Source: Candidatus Cloacimonetes bacterium 4572_55 (lineage in GTDB: Bacteria > 4572-55). Taken from it: a stretch of DNA of 42,993 bases. Shown here piece by piece: positions 1 through 8,295 of the stretch; the first letter of the stretch is position 1, and every line of letters begins with the position of its first letter. The notes beneath the pieces are model-generated. The model did not search any database. It worked only from the letters and a program-made list of their open reading frames with translations, and was not told the DNA's origin. Location: positions 1-42,993 of the forward strand of contig NBMB01000060.1 in the NCBI GenBank assembly GCA_002084765.1, written 5' to 3'. A program made the translations under genes and the position numbers.

Positions 1-12
1 TTCGCAACAGAG

Positions 13-192
13 TCACAGAGAGCGCAGAGTCAGCCCAAATAAGGGTTCTGAAATTCTCATAGAAGCTGAGTTCTCTTGGAAATGTCGTTAAAAATAGACT
101 TTAATCCATTAAATATCAAACATCTGATATCTCTGGTTCTCCGAGGCTTATGAATAATGCAGGTTAGAATGTATAAAAATAATCTCGATAAA
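13..192. repeat. Left copy of a long inverted repeat shared with the window's right end
   Basis: This stretch matches the reverse complement of the last ~167 bases of the window over nearly its whole length. The differences are one ~10-base insertion in this copy (near 57-68) and scattered substitutions. It holds no convincing gene. Its presence at both ends suggests a dispersed genomic repeat at which the assembly stopped. Confidence 0.85.
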
Positions 193-349
193 GACGAACG
201 GGCTTACACCAGGAACATTTTGAAGTTCATCAATCAGCGATCCAGAAGATCATCTTCCAACTTTTTTTTTTCGATAATGAGTCTGGATTCTGAGCGAACG
301 AGACGCATATGAGAATCAATTGATCTGAGAATTGGAAATGCGTTGGTTT
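193..349. other. Non-coding gap between the end repeat and the ABC-F gene
   Basis: No gene, hairpin terminator or RNA gene is visible here. Only a T-rich run near 263-272 stands out. Confidence 0.4.
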
Positions 350-2299
350 TTATTCTCCCGTTTTTCCATCCTGCAGAACAGCGATTTTCATATCAGTCTC
401 TTCCCATTCTTCATACAATTCAGCGGAAGTTTTCAGCGCTTGATCATATTCCCGCTTGAGACGGCGCACCTTATCTCCATCATTATAGGTTTCCGTATCT
501 GAGAGCATGTCGGTGATCTCGATCTGTCGCTCCTCCAGCTCATTCAACCGCCGCTCGATAGCGGAGACACGCCGTTTCAACTCTCGCTCGCGATTCTGAC
601 GTTGCCGGCTTACCTTTTTCCGCTCCAAATAGTCCAATTTCTGTTGACTCGTCTGTTCTTCCTGTTTACTGGCTTCCTCTGCAGCGGCAGCCTGCTGTTC
701 CTCACGCTTGCGGACAAAATAGGAATAGTTACCGTGGTATTCGGTGACGTTTTCCCCGTCAAAATAGAGCAGACGATTCACCACCCGATCCAAAAAATAG
801 CGATCGTGCGTCACGATCAGCAACGTGCCGTCATATTGTCCCAAGAACTCTTCTAAGGCTTGACGCGAAGGCAAATCCAGATGGTTGGTTGGCTCATCCA
901 TGATCAAAAAATTCATCCTCGCAAGAATCAGCTTTGCGAGTTGCACACGGCTTTGCTCCCCTCCGCTCAGGTTTTTGATATACTTAAACACATCCTCCCC
1001 GCTGAAAAGAAATCGCCCCAAAAAGGAACGAATTTCCTGAATCTTCAAGCTATGATCCACCTCCCACACCTCGTCAATGACGCGGTTGGTCGGATCAAGC
1101 CCAGAGAGTTGCTGATCATAATAACCTACAGTGGTATGCTGACCGATCTTAATTTTTCCTCGATCTGCGCGCTCCTCCTCGACAATAATCTTGACCAATG
1201 TGGACTTTCCCGAACCATTGGGACCGATCATTCCCACTCTGTCCAGACGCCGCAAGTTAAACGCGAGGTCTTGAAACAGAGTCCGACTGCCATAACTTTT
1301 TGCTAGCCGTTTGACCGACAGAATTTCGTTTCCGCCTCGAGTCTCCGGCTTAAAATTCAGGGCAAGGCTTTTTCGCTTAGTAACTGGACGATCCAAACGA
1401 ACCAATTTTTCCAAGCGTTTGCGTCGATCTTGTGCCTGTTTGGTTTTCTGACCCACGATATTTCGCCGAATAAACTCTTCCTGACGCTTGACCTCTGCCT
1501 GTTGCAGCTCAAAACTTTTCAATTCCTTTTCAATCTGATCTTGCTTTAATTTGAGATATCGGGTATAGCCGCCTTCATATAGAGCCAGTTTTCTGCCTTC
1601 CACTTCAGCGGTCTTGGTCGTCACCTTGTCCAGAAAAAAACGGTCGTGCGAGATGACCACCAATGCGCCGTGATAATTCACTAAGAACCGCTCCAACCAT
1701 TCGGTTGCGACAATATCCAGATGATTGGTCGGCTCGTCCAATAATAACAAACTGGCGTCTTCTAAAAGCAATTTTGCCAACGCGGCTCGACTTTTTTGCC
1801 CTCCGCTCAACGCCTTTATCGGCAGATTCAGGTCGTTTTCTGAAAAACCGAGACCGAACAGCGTCTCTTTGGTTTCATTTTCATAAGAGTAACCGCCTTG
1901 TCGTTCATACAGTTCCATCACATGACTATACCGATTCATAACCTGATCCAGCCGTTCCCCAGAGAGCGTTTCCATCTCTTGTTCCAATTGGCGCAACAGG
2001 TCGTGCTGTTTCTCCAGATGAGAAAAGGTCTTGAGAGTTTCCTCGATCAGTGTACTTTCCCCATCAAACGCGACCTCCTGCGCTAAGTAGCCCATTGTGA
2101 GACCAAAACGCGCGTTGATCTCTCCGCCAGGCTCATATTCCTCATCATAGCCGGCAATAATGCGTAGCAGGGTTGTTTTACCCGCGCCATTCGCGCCGAT
2201 TAAGCCGATCCGATCTTTCTCGTTAATGCGAAAATTGATGTTTTCTAAAATGGGTAAAACACCGTAAACTTTGCTAATATCCGTTAATCGTAACAGCAT
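350..2299 (-). CDS. ABC-F family ATP-binding protein (ribosome-associated, Uup/EttA/YdiF-like)
   Basis: A soluble protein of 649 residues with two ATP-binding cassettes and no membrane segments, the layout of ABC-F proteins, which act on the ribosome rather than in transport. The first cassette has Walker A GANGAGKTT (residues 35-43), signature LSGGQKSR (~163) and Walker B LLLLDEPTNHLD (~188). The second has GPNGSGKST (~361), LSGGEQSR (~445) and LIMDEPTNHLD (~469). The charged linker between them and a C-terminal coiled coil (~540-640) fit the family. I chose the ATG at 2299 because AAAGGTG lies just upstream and homology begins there (MLLRLTDISKVYG). The open frame runs 46 codons further back without homology. 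It follows the outer-membrane protein gene on the same strand after 70 bases and may be co-transcribed. The exact subfamily is not settled. Confidence 0.93.
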   Translation of the reverse strand: MLLRLTDISKVYGVLPILENINFRINEKDRIGLIGANGAGKTTLLRIIAGYDEEYEPGGEINARFGLTMGYLAQEVAFDGESTLIEETLKTFSHLEKQHDLLRQLEQEMETLSGERLDQVMNRYSHVMELYERQGGYSYENETKETLFGLGFSENDLNLPIKALSGGQKSRAALAKLLLEDASLLLLDEPTNHLDIVATEWLERFLVNYHGALVVISHDRFFLDKVTTKTAEVEGRKLALYEGGYTRYLKLKQDQIEKELKSFELQQAEVKRQEEFIRRNIVGQKTKQAQDRRKRLEKLVRLDRPVTKRKSLALNFKPETRGGNEILSVKRLAKSYGSRTLFQDLAFNLRRLDRVGMIGPNGSGKSTLVKIIVEEERADRGKIKIGQHTTVGYYDQQLSGLDPTNRVIDEVWEVDHSLKIQEIRSFLGRFLFSGEDVFKYIKNLSGGEQSRVQLAKLILARMNFLIMDEPTNHLDLPSRQALEEFLGQYDGTLLIVTHDRYFLDRVVNRLLYFDGENVTEYHGNYSYFVRKREEQQAAAAEEASKQEEQTSQQKLDYLERKKVSRQRQNRERELKRRVSAIERRLNELEERQIEITDMLSDTETYNDGDKVRRLKREYDQALKTSAELYEEWEETDMKIAVLQDGKTGE

Positions 2300-2369
2300 A
2301 AACGCACCTTTTAAGCAAAAATCTTTACTTTTCTGCTGGAAAAACGAAATCGTTATGTAAAATAACAAT

Positions 2370-3032
2370 CTATTTTTTCTCTCCAAATCCCCATTGGACA
2401 CCCACTGACAACGCGGGTTCCTCCATTTCCAAAACATAGCCGGTCAGAGTCAGCCACTCTGTAGCGAAGAAAGATAGACCGATGTGCGAGTTGACCCCGT
2501 CATAGGTGTATAATGCGCCCGCTTTTTCGAAAAGCGTCATTGAGACCGTTCCCAAAACCCAATTTTCCTCGAAATCAGGAAGGTCCGTGGCATAGCCGCC
2601 TGCTAGATTGATCTCCAGACGCTCTTTGACAACATCCAATTTTTTGACAATCTGAAAGTATCCGGACTGGTCGCTTCCTCCTGTCTGCACGCTGCCTGTG
2701 CCAATAATGAGACCGGGACGCCACCCGTTTCTATCTTGCGCAATCGGCAGGACGCGAACGCTCCAGATGGGCTCCTCTGTATCGAGCGCGTACCCGATTC
2801 CCACATCCATCCACGAGAACAATCCATAGCGAAATTTGAGAACAGCGGTTTCCTCCTCGCTATCGGGAATGTAGAGTATAGATCCAAAAATCGTTTCCGG
2901 CGGCATCAAGTCGCCCACGGCTTTTCCAGAACAAGCAGGGCATCCGGGACCGCATTCCTGCCCTCTGGCGACTTCTGTTGAAATCAAAACTAAAAATAAT
3001 GAAATCGCGACCAAGATCGTATCGAATTTCAT
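2370..3032 (-). CDS. Small outer-membrane/secreted protein of unknown function
   Basis: A 220-residue protein with an N-terminal signal peptide (hydrophobic core around residues 5-22, ending near ARG-QE). A cysteine-rich patch (CGPGCPAC) follows directly. The rest alternates aromatic and polar residues, as expected of a small transmembrane beta-barrel: GLFSWMDVGIGYAL, LEINLAGGYATD, and a C-terminal strand ending VGVQWGFG. I place the start at the ATG at 3032, preceded by GGAGAAG. An ATG four codons upstream would overlap that ribosome site. I do not recognise the family. Its promoter is visible upstream, and the ABC-F gene follows on the same strand. Confidence 0.75.
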   Translation of the reverse strand: MKFDTILVAISLFLVLISTEVARGQECGPGCPACSGKAVGDLMPPETIFGSILYIPDSEEETAVLKFRYGLFSWMDVGIGYALDTEEPIWSVRVLPIAQDRNGWRPGLIIGTGSVQTGGSDQSGYFQIVKKLDVVKERLEINLAGGYATDLPDFEENWVLGTVSMTLFEKAGALYTYDGVNSHIGLSFFATEWLTLTGYVLEMEEPALSVGVQWGFGEKK

Positions 3033-3134
3033 ACACTTCTCCATTTTTTCGGGATATACAAGTTAAATATCAAATTTTGATTAATCTTCGTAAATGCCAT
3101 AAAGCACCTCCAAATAGCCCAGGCCAACGCATCA

Positions 3135-3163
3135 AATTTATGCTATCATGCCTCTATTGTCAA
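3135..3163 (-). promoter_or_regulatory. Promoter of the outer-membrane protein / ABC-F pair
   Basis: On the minus strand, TTGACA (3163-3158) is followed after 17 bases by TAAATT (3140-3135), which continues as TAAATTTG. That extended form matches the TAnnTTTG type of -10 element known from Bacteroidetes relatives. It lies about 100 bases upstream of the start at 3032. Confidence 0.6.
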
Positions 3164-3227
3164 AGAAAATATAGAGACTGAACGAAAAATTTTGTTGTTT
3201 TTGGTTAATCCAACAGAAAATTTTTCT

Positions 3228-3267
3228 AAAAAAGGGCACCTGTCTCTCTGAGATGTCGCCCTTTTTT
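3228..3267. terminator. Bidirectional rho-independent-type hairpin
   Basis: AAAAAAGGGC (3228-3237) and GCCCTTTTTT (3258-3267) form a 10-bp stem with an A-run on one side and a T-run on the other. It could end transcription on either strand. The IS1380-like element begins six bases further on, so the element appears to have landed just beyond a terminator. Confidence 0.75.
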
Positions 3268-3269
3268 CT

Positions 3270-3273
3270 CAAG
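3270..3273. repeat. Left target-site duplication (CAAG)
   Basis: The four bases CAAG directly precede the left IS1380-like end. The same four bases follow the right end at 9942-9945. A 4-bp duplication is typical of IS1380-family transposition. Confidence 0.7.
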
Positions 3274-3286
3274 CCTGAATAATTCA
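3274..3286 (+). repeat. Left terminal inverted repeat of the IS1380-like element
   Basis: CCTGAATAATTCA, a perfect 13-bp match in inverted orientation to 9929-9941. The two ends diverge after these bases. Confidence 0.75.
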
Positions 3287-3304
3287 CCAGATTAGAAAAA
3301 GGAC

Positions 3305-3333
3305 TTGCATTTTAGCACATAAGTTGTTATATT
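3305..3333 (+). promoter_or_regulatory. Promoter of the truncated IS1380-like transposase
   Basis: TTGCAT (3305-3310) and TATATT (3328-3333) are separated by 17 bases and lie about 40 bases upstream of the transposase start at 3372. Confidence 0.55.
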
Positions 3334-3371
3334 ACATCCTCTTACATACAAAACTTATGGAGGATTGCATC

Positions 3372-3758
3372 ATGAACTCCGTTTCAAATGAAAACCAAAC
3401 CCATCTCCCGTTTTGTGCCACAAAAATTGATGCCAAAAAAGTGCATCTTGGCTTTGACGGAGGTAATCTAACCAGCGACGCCGGGGCCCTGATCTTACGG
3501 GAAATTAATCAGGAAATCGGCCTTGTCGAGGCTATTGCGTCCGAACTTACAGACTCCCGCGACGCCGGCAAGATCAAACACACCCTCCATGACCTGCTCA
3601 GTCAGCGCATCATCCAGATTGCCTGCGGCCATGAGGATGCCAATGACAGCAACACACTGCGTAACGACCCAATCTTCAAAATGATCACTGATCGCTGCCC
3701 CGAAAACGGTGACGCTCTGGCCAGCCAACCCACCTTATCCGGCACTTCAAATCAATGA
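3372..3758 (+). pseudogene. IS1380-family transposase, N-terminal fragment
   Basis: About 128 residues remain of a protein that is normally some 430-480 residues long. The start at 3372 has GGAGG upstream. The text matches the N-terminal part of IS1380-type DDE transposases: the GFDGGNLTSDAGALILREI region, the DSRDAGKIKHTLHDLLSQR region, and GHEDANDSNTLRNDPIFK. After LASQPTLS the frame leaves the family (the usual RFEN sequence is missing) and stops within a few codons, so the break is near 3740. The catalytic core is therefore lost. A likely C-terminal remnant lies beyond the integron at about 9793-9920. Confidence 0.85.
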
Positions 3759-3842
3759 CCGATTATCGCATTTCACCGCCACACTTTTTACCTTGGAAAA
3801 ATTAGAGGTCATTGACAACAGCCCGTTTAAAGGAAAAAGTGC

Positions 3843-4805
3843 CTAATCCAGTGGACTGCGCACCGCTATTCGGTTCATATCATGCAAAACGTGGGTATAA
3901 ATTTGAGTGGTCTTGACATCGGCGTGGCCCAACAACTCCTGAATAGTGCGGATATCGTAACCATTCTGCAACAAATGGGTGGCAAAGGAATGACGAAACG
4001 TGTGGGGCGAAATGCGTTTGGGGATTCCGGATACGCGAGCCGCTTTTTTAACCGCCTTCTGCAAACCGCTCTCAGCCACATGATTTCGCCGGAACGCCTC
4101 TGAGCGCGGATCCCGGGACAGGCTTTTGGATGGGAAAACATATTGCCAGGTCCATTCCCTGGCGGCGGAACTGTCTTTGCGGTCAAAAGCAAACGGCAGG
4201 TAGACCGAGCCATAGCCATTGACCAGATCATTTTCATGAATCAGCTTGACCTGCTCCAAATGATTCCGCAGCAACGGAACCACCCGCTCCGGCAGTATAG
4301 CGCGGCGGCATTTCATCCCTTTCCCGTCCCATATATTGATGTATTTATTGCCAAAGTCAATATCCTTGACCCGCAACCGAACACACTCCATTAACCGCAG
4401 TCCGCTGCCATACAACAGTTGGGCCATCATCTGATGTATTCCGCTCATCAGGCCAATCACTTTTGTAACCTCATCCTTAGTCAAGACAACAGGAAGGCGA
4501 CCCGACTTTTTAGCTCGCACCGCATCCAGATTCAAGTCGAGTCCAATATCCAGCACCTGCTTGTAAAGGAACAGGATGGCGTTTAGTGCCTGGTTCTGAG
4601 TAGAGGCCGCCACCTTCTTATCCACCGCCAAATGGGTCAGAAACGCGTTGATCTCCGCTTCGCCCATGTCCTTGGGATGGGTTTTGCCGTGGAACAGGAT
4701 GAAGCGCTTGATCCAATCCACATACGTCTCTTCGGTGCGGATGGAATAGTGTTTGACTCGAATCACATTCCGCACCTGATCCAGCAATTTTTTTTCTTTG
4801 GCCAT
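3843..4805 (-). CDS. intI: Integron integrase (IntI-type tyrosine recombinase)
   Basis: A 320-residue tyrosine recombinase that joins attI and attC sites to insert or excise gene cassettes. The N-terminal SAM-like DNA-binding domain begins [20 protein letters not shown]. The catalytic set is present: Arg in GSGLRLME (~134), HTFRH (~268), LGH, and the Tyr of IYTHVL (~303). Between Lys and the HxxR motif is the stretch [20 protein letters not shown], the extra segment that separates IntI from XerC/XerD, followed by LQKAVKKAA as in known IntI proteins. The start at 4805 has GAGGAAAATG upstream. The gene points away from the cassettes, the usual arrangement. It appears intact, so the array may still be active. 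Confidence 0.93.
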   Translation of the reverse strand: MAKEKKLLDQVRNVIRVKHYSIRTEETYVDWIKRFILFHGKTHPKDMGEAEINAFLTHLAVDKKVAASTQNQALNAILFLYKQVLDIGLDLNLDAVRAKKSGRLPVVLTKDEVTKVIGLMSGIHQMMAQLLYGSGLRLMECVRLRVKDIDFGNKYINIWDGKGMKCRRAILPERVVPLLRNHLEQVKLIHENDLVNGYGSVYLPFAFDRKDSSAAREWTWQYVFPSKSLSRDPRSEAFRRNHVAESGLQKAVKKAARVSGIPKRISPHTFRHSFATHLLQNGYDIRTIQELLGHADVKTTQIYTHVLHDMNRIAVRSPLD

Positions 4806-4834
4806 GATATTTTCTCATTTTCCTCAAAAAGTTA

Positions 4835-4863
4835 TTGACAACGCCAGTGGAATTTTTTAGGTT
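4835..4863 (+). promoter_or_regulatory. Candidate cassette promoter (Pc) near the intI start
   Basis: TTGACA (4835-4840) and TAGGTT (4858-4863) are 17 bases apart and read toward the cassettes. The -10 is weak. A perfect TATAAT also occurs at 4995-5000, closer to the first cassette gene, but without a clear -35. Confidence 0.35.
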
Positions 4864-4930
4864 TACGTCATTCTTAAATCTTGAAACAGAATATGCTGTT
4901 TTTGCTGTCAAGTCAAGGAATGAAGTGTAT

Positions 4931-4991
4931 TAGGTGATTTTTGTCCGTCCTATTCCCTAATTTTGGGGGGGATAGGTTATTTTTGTCCGTC
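4931..4991 (+). repeat. Pair of 19-bp direct repeats in the expected attI region
   Basis: Two copies, at 4931-4949 and 4973-4991, differ at one base and share the core TTTTTGTCCGTC. They lie 42 bases apart between the intI start and the first cassette gene. Integrase-binding direct repeats are known in attI sites, so this may be attI. A GTT in the second copy (4976-4978) is one possible crossover point, but I cannot fix it. Confidence 0.45.
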
Positions 4992-5030
4992 TATTATAAT
5001 GCTAGACCAACTACAACAGAGGATACCTAC

Positions 5031-5447
5031 ATGCCAGCCCTAAAAACATACAAATTGTTTATCAGTCACTCTTGGGCATATGGGGATGTCTATGACAAAC
5101 TCGTCCAATTTTTCAATGAACACTCTAATTTCGCATGGAGTAACTATTCGGTCCCAAAGGACAGCCCAATTCATAATGCGAATAATGACACTAAATTATA
5201 CAATGCAATAAAAACAAAAATCGCACCTGTAAATTGTGTGGTCATGCTGGCTGGTGTCTACAGTACTTGTTCAAAGTGGATCAACAAAGAAATTCAAATA
5301 TCTAAAAGCGACTATTATAAACCAATTATTGCCGTTGAGCCTTGGGCTTCCGAAAAAACATCTAAGATTGTAAAGGATAATGCAAATGAGATCGTAAAAT
5401 GGCAGAGCAAATCTATAGTAGACGCAATCCGAAGGCATTCCATTTAG
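5031..5447 (+). CDS. TIR-like domain protein (MTH538/ThsB-like), cassette 1
   Basis: A 138-residue protein that is almost entirely one TIR-like domain of the MTH538/DUF1863 type, the fold of Thoeris ThsB. Visible landmarks are KLFISHSW at the first strand (~8-15), a central strand VNCVVMLAGVYS (~71-82), and WINKEIQIS (~87-95), whose Glu sits where TIR enzymes keep their catalytic Glu. Family members cut NAD+ or make cyclic ADP-ribose signals in antiphage defence. I chose the ATG at 5031 with AGAGGA upstream; the open frame back to 4941 covers the direct repeats and lacks homology. A membrane-protein gene follows after 17 bases in the same cassette, suggesting a sensor/effector pair. Confidence 0.82.
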   Translation: MPALKTYKLFISHSWAYGDVYDKLVQFFNEHSNFAWSNYSVPKDSPIHNANNDTKLYNAIKTKIAPVNCVVMLAGVYSTCSKWINKEIQISKSDYYKPIIAVEPWASEKTSKIVKDNANEIVKWQSKSIVDAIRRHSI

Positions 5448-5464
5448 GAACGGTAAGTTAAAAA

Positions 5465-5944
5465 ATGAGCTTAATTAAACAAAGCAAGGAAGAGTACGGT
5501 GCCGATTTTCAGAGCCACCTATTTGAACAGTATAAACTCTACGTGGAAATGGCAGATCGTATAAGTGCCAGAAGAATGTTGGCTAACACGTTTTTTGTTG
5601 GTGTGCATACTGCGCTTGTCACCGCCTTCACGGTTTTATTAAAAGCAAATTTTCTACAACCCACCCTTTCTGGATTCGCTCCGTTCATAGCGGTTATTCT
5701 CCTTTGTTTTGTGTGGTGGAGAGTTATTCGATCATATCGCCAGCTAAATTCTGGAAAATTTCTAGTAGTGCATGCGCTCGAACAAATGTTACCAGTAGCA
5801 CCCTACGACGAAGAATGGGTAATTCTTGGTAGTGGTGAGGACCCCAAAAAATATTTACCGCTAACCCATGTTGAAAATTTGGTGCCTCTATGTTTTGGCG
5901 TCCTCTATGTTTTTTTAGCAAGCATGATGTACTGCAATGGCTAA
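5465..5944 (+). CDS. Three-helix membrane protein (RipA-like), partner of the TIR protein, cassette 1
   Basis: A 159-residue protein with a polar N-terminal ~38 residues (QSHLFEQYKLYVEMADRISARR) and three hydrophobic segments at about 40-62, 69-88 and 138-156. A soluble loop of ~50 residues (LPVAPYDEEW) lies between the second and third. This resembles the RipA family of small oligomeric membrane proteins, which often sit beside MTH538-type TIR genes; I hold that name with moderate confidence. Such pairs are thought to act as defence modules in which nucleotide signalling triggers a membrane effector. Its stop codon lies inside the first seven bases of the attC site, a tight fit common in cassettes. 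Confidence 0.72.
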   Translation: MSLIKQSKEEYGADFQSHLFEQYKLYVEMADRISARRMLANTFFVGVHTALVTAFTVLLKANFLQPTLSGFAPFIAVILLCFVWWRVIRSYRQLNSGKFLVVHALEQMLPVAPYDEEWVILGSGEDPKKYLPLTHVENLVPLCFGVLYVFLASMMYCNG

Positions 5945-6041
5945 CACGACGCTCCAGTGGACCCCAGTGCCGCTGCGATTTTTTCATGTGATTCAAGGTT
6001 ATGAGTGGGCGGCACTGGGGCCACTGAGCTTGGTGTTAGAC
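5941..6041 (+). other. attC recombination site of cassette 1
   Basis: An imperfect palindrome of about 101 bp. It begins CTAACAC (R'' side) and ends GTGTTAGAC (R' core GTTAGAC at 6035-6041). Inner arms CCCAGTGCCGC and GCGGCACTGGG pair, with a few unpaired bases on one side as in folded attC. Recombination is expected between G6035 and T6036. Confidence 0.9.
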
Positions 6042-6073
6042 AGAGTAGTTGATTATCCAGGAATAAGATAGTT

Positions 6074-6204
6074 GGCTCATCGACACTTGCTTTGGGAATG
6101 CTTACCTGCTTAAAAAAACAGGGGGCATTTCCCTCTTAAACAAGCGAATTCACGGAATCATATCAGCGAGTAAGACATTTTTTCAAAGCAAGTGTCGATG
6201 AGCC
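6074..6204. mobile_element. 131-bp MITE with 21-bp terminal inverted repeats
   Basis: Positions 6074-6094 and 6184-6204 are perfect inverted copies starting GGCTCATCGACACTTG. The element is flanked by the 8-bp direct repeat AGATAGTT (6066-6073 and 6205-6212). The GGCTC terminus and 8-bp duplication recall ISL3-family elements, but no transposase is present. It lies 24 bases upstream of the DUF262 gene, ending just before the ribosome site. Confidence 0.8.
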
Positions 6205-6228
6205 AGATAGTTGAAAGGAGAGATTTAA

Positions 6229-8247
6229 ATGGAAACGTTAGCCCAAACTGAATCAATTGTTGATTTAATTCAAGGTATTGAAAAAGAGAGCATCGTCCTT
6301 CCAGAGTTTCAAAGGAACTTTGTTTGGGAAATGGGGAAAACCTACGATCTATTTGATTCTCTTGTGAAAAACATCTTTATTGGCTCCATTATTTACGGGG
6401 TTCCATCATTTGAGATCACAATCCGAGAAATTGATCTTAGACCCAGAAAAGGTGAGGGTAGTAGAAAAAAACTCAAGCACAAATCGTATAAAAAAGCCGA
6501 AATTAACCAAAAAGTAAAAACTGGTGGTTTTCGATTATTGCTTGATGGACAGCAAAGGATTACGTCTCTGTATCGAGCATTAAGAGGCGTTGATAATGTG
6601 TGGTTTGTTGCACGGCATCCTAATGAAATCAATACTAACGAGAATTTCAACCAGTTGGCTTTAGAACAACTCCTTTTTGAATTTTTGGGACAGGAGTCTA
6701 GCGAACGCTTATCAATCAAACTCTCTGATGTCTTTGACATGATGAACAGTGATTATTTGGAAGCGGAACTCAAGGAACACTTTTTTGATACGTTAAAATA
6801 TCATCGAAATGTCGATGATATTGGTAAACAGGAAGTCTTCAGAAATTATTTGAGGCTCAAGAATAAATTACAGGATTTGTTGAAGTCTCAAAAACTCTTA
6901 TCGTACTATTTACTCGACACCACGTTAGATAAATTTGCCTTATTTTTTGAAAGAAGTAATAGCCGAGGAATACAACTCAATTTCATTGACATTTTAGCGG
7001 CTAAATTGTATGATGGATTCAATCTGAGAAATAATATTATTGAGTTTGGGGAACGATATACAAATTATACGCTTAATAAAGAGATTATTGTGCGTTCAAT
7101 TGCCTTTATTGTGTCAGAGAAAAGGGAAATTGATCGTTCAAGCATTCTCAAATATTTGACACCAGAACACTTTGCCGAATATTGGGAGCCTGTATGCAAG
7201 TGGTATAAACAAACGTTGGACTTCCTCTATGAAGAACACATGATTTTAGTGCAATCCTGGATACCTTATGAAAACATGCTCATTCCTCTCATGATGTTTC
7301 TGAAAGAAATCGGGGGAAACTTTTCTCAAATGACTGAGCGGCAAAACACATTCTTAAAATTTTGGTATTGGGCATCTATTTTTGCGCAACGCTATACTGC
7401 GGCTTCAAATGAAATCATCATCCAGGATTCACTCATATTAATGCAAATTGCAAAAGATAAAAAAATCACAGACAGGAATTATTTCTATAAATTGCGTTCT
7501 CAAATTACTTCTGCCGATGAACTACATTCATTCACCAAAAAGAAAAGTGCAATATACAAAGGGATTTTAAACTTCATCAATTATAATGCGAAAGGGCTTA
7601 TTGATTGGATGAACACAAGTAAGCTCTCATTCAATCACAGTAAACTTGATGATCATCATATCTTTCCAAGAAAATATATTACCACAACATACCGGGACAA
7701 TGAAAAGGCGTTATCGCTTGTCGATAGCGTGGTAAACAGAACCCTCATTCCAAAACTAACAAATATAAGGATCGGTAAGAAAGCTCCCGCAGAATATCTC
7801 AATGAACTTCGGAAAAAAAATCCACAATTGAAGCAATCGTTAAAAAATCATTTTATTCCGCTTGAGCTTATTGAAGGGCTGTATGACAATGATTATTTAT
7901 TTTTTCTTGAGGAACGCGCAGAAGTCATTTTCGAATTGATTCGTACGAATCTTATCAGTAGAAGTGAAGAGATTAAAGCAGAATTTTATCAGGAGCCCAA
8001 AATGCTTCACACGAAAGAAAAGGTTAAAATATTTGCTACGTATTACAATCGGAAAGTCTTTGCCGATTTTTATCCGGAAACAAAGGAAGTGCTCTATCGG
8101 AGCACAATGCATAGTAGTCCTTCTGGGGCAGCTTTAGCAGCCAAAAAGAACATTTCAGGAAAAGATGTTACTGCAAACGGTTGGGAATTTTGGAAATTTA
8201 CTGATGAACAAGGACAAGAAAAATATATTTTAGAATTACGAGAATAA
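6229..8247 (+). CDS. DUF262 nuclease with HNH and RAMA/DUF4357-like domains, cassette 2
   Basis: A 672-residue protein with three recognisable parts. The N-terminal DUF262 (GmrS-like) region shows LPEFQRNFVW (~24-33) and LLDGQQRITSL (~104-114), with NSRGIQLNFIDILAAKL at ~243. A C-terminal HNH-type region (DUF1524/GmrD-like) carries DDHHIFPRKY (~473) and an Asn-containing NRTLIP. The last ~55 residues include SPSGAALAAKK and NGWEFWKF, as in RAMA/DUF4357 domains associated with restriction-modification proteins. Proteins of the GmrSD type cut modified phage DNA, so a modification-dependent restriction role is plausible but inferred. The start has AAAGGAG. Base composition is more AT-rich than the core genes, fitting transfer. 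Confidence 0.85.
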   Translation: METLAQTESIVDLIQGIEKESIVLPEFQRNFVWEMGKTYDLFDSLVKNIFIGSIIYGVPSFEITIREIDLRPRKGEGSRKKLKHKSYKKAEINQKVKTGGFRLLLDGQQRITSLYRALRGVDNVWFVARHPNEINTNENFNQLALEQLLFEFLGQESSERLSIKLSDVFDMMNSDYLEAELKEHFFDTLKYHRNVDDIGKQEVFRNYLRLKNKLQDLLKSQKLLSYYLLDTTLDKFALFFERSNSRGIQLNFIDILAAKLYDGFNLRNNIIEFGERYTNYTLNKEIIVRSIAFIVSEKREIDRSSILKYLTPEHFAEYWEPVCKWYKQTLDFLYEEHMILVQSWIPYENMLIPLMMFLKEIGGNFSQMTERQNTFLKFWYWASIFAQRYTAASNEIIIQDSLILMQIAKDKKITDRNYFYKLRSQITSADELHSFTKKKSAIYKGILNFINYNAKGLIDWMNTSKLSFNHSKLDDHHIFPRKYITTTYRDNEKALSLVDSVVNRTLIPKLTNIRIGKKAPAEYLNELRKKNPQLKQSLKNHFIPLELIEGLYDNDYLFFLEERAEVIFELIRTNLISRSEEIKAEFYQEPKMLHTKEKVKIFATYYNRKVFADFYPETKEVLYRSTMHSSPSGAALAAKKNISGKDVTANGWEFWKFTDEQGQEKYILELRE

Positions 8248-8295
8248 TGAATGACTTTTAATGTAAAGTTGTAATTTGTTGTAAACAAGTGGTTT

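Noticed and set aside
2300-2437. Longer N-terminus for the ABC-F protein
   Set aside because: The extra 46 codons overlap the end of the upstream gene and show no family similarity, and a ribosome site precedes the ATG at 2299.
4941-5030. Longer N-terminus for the TIR protein
   Set aside because: It starts with TTG within a direct repeat and has no homology; the ATG at 5031 has a ribosome site.
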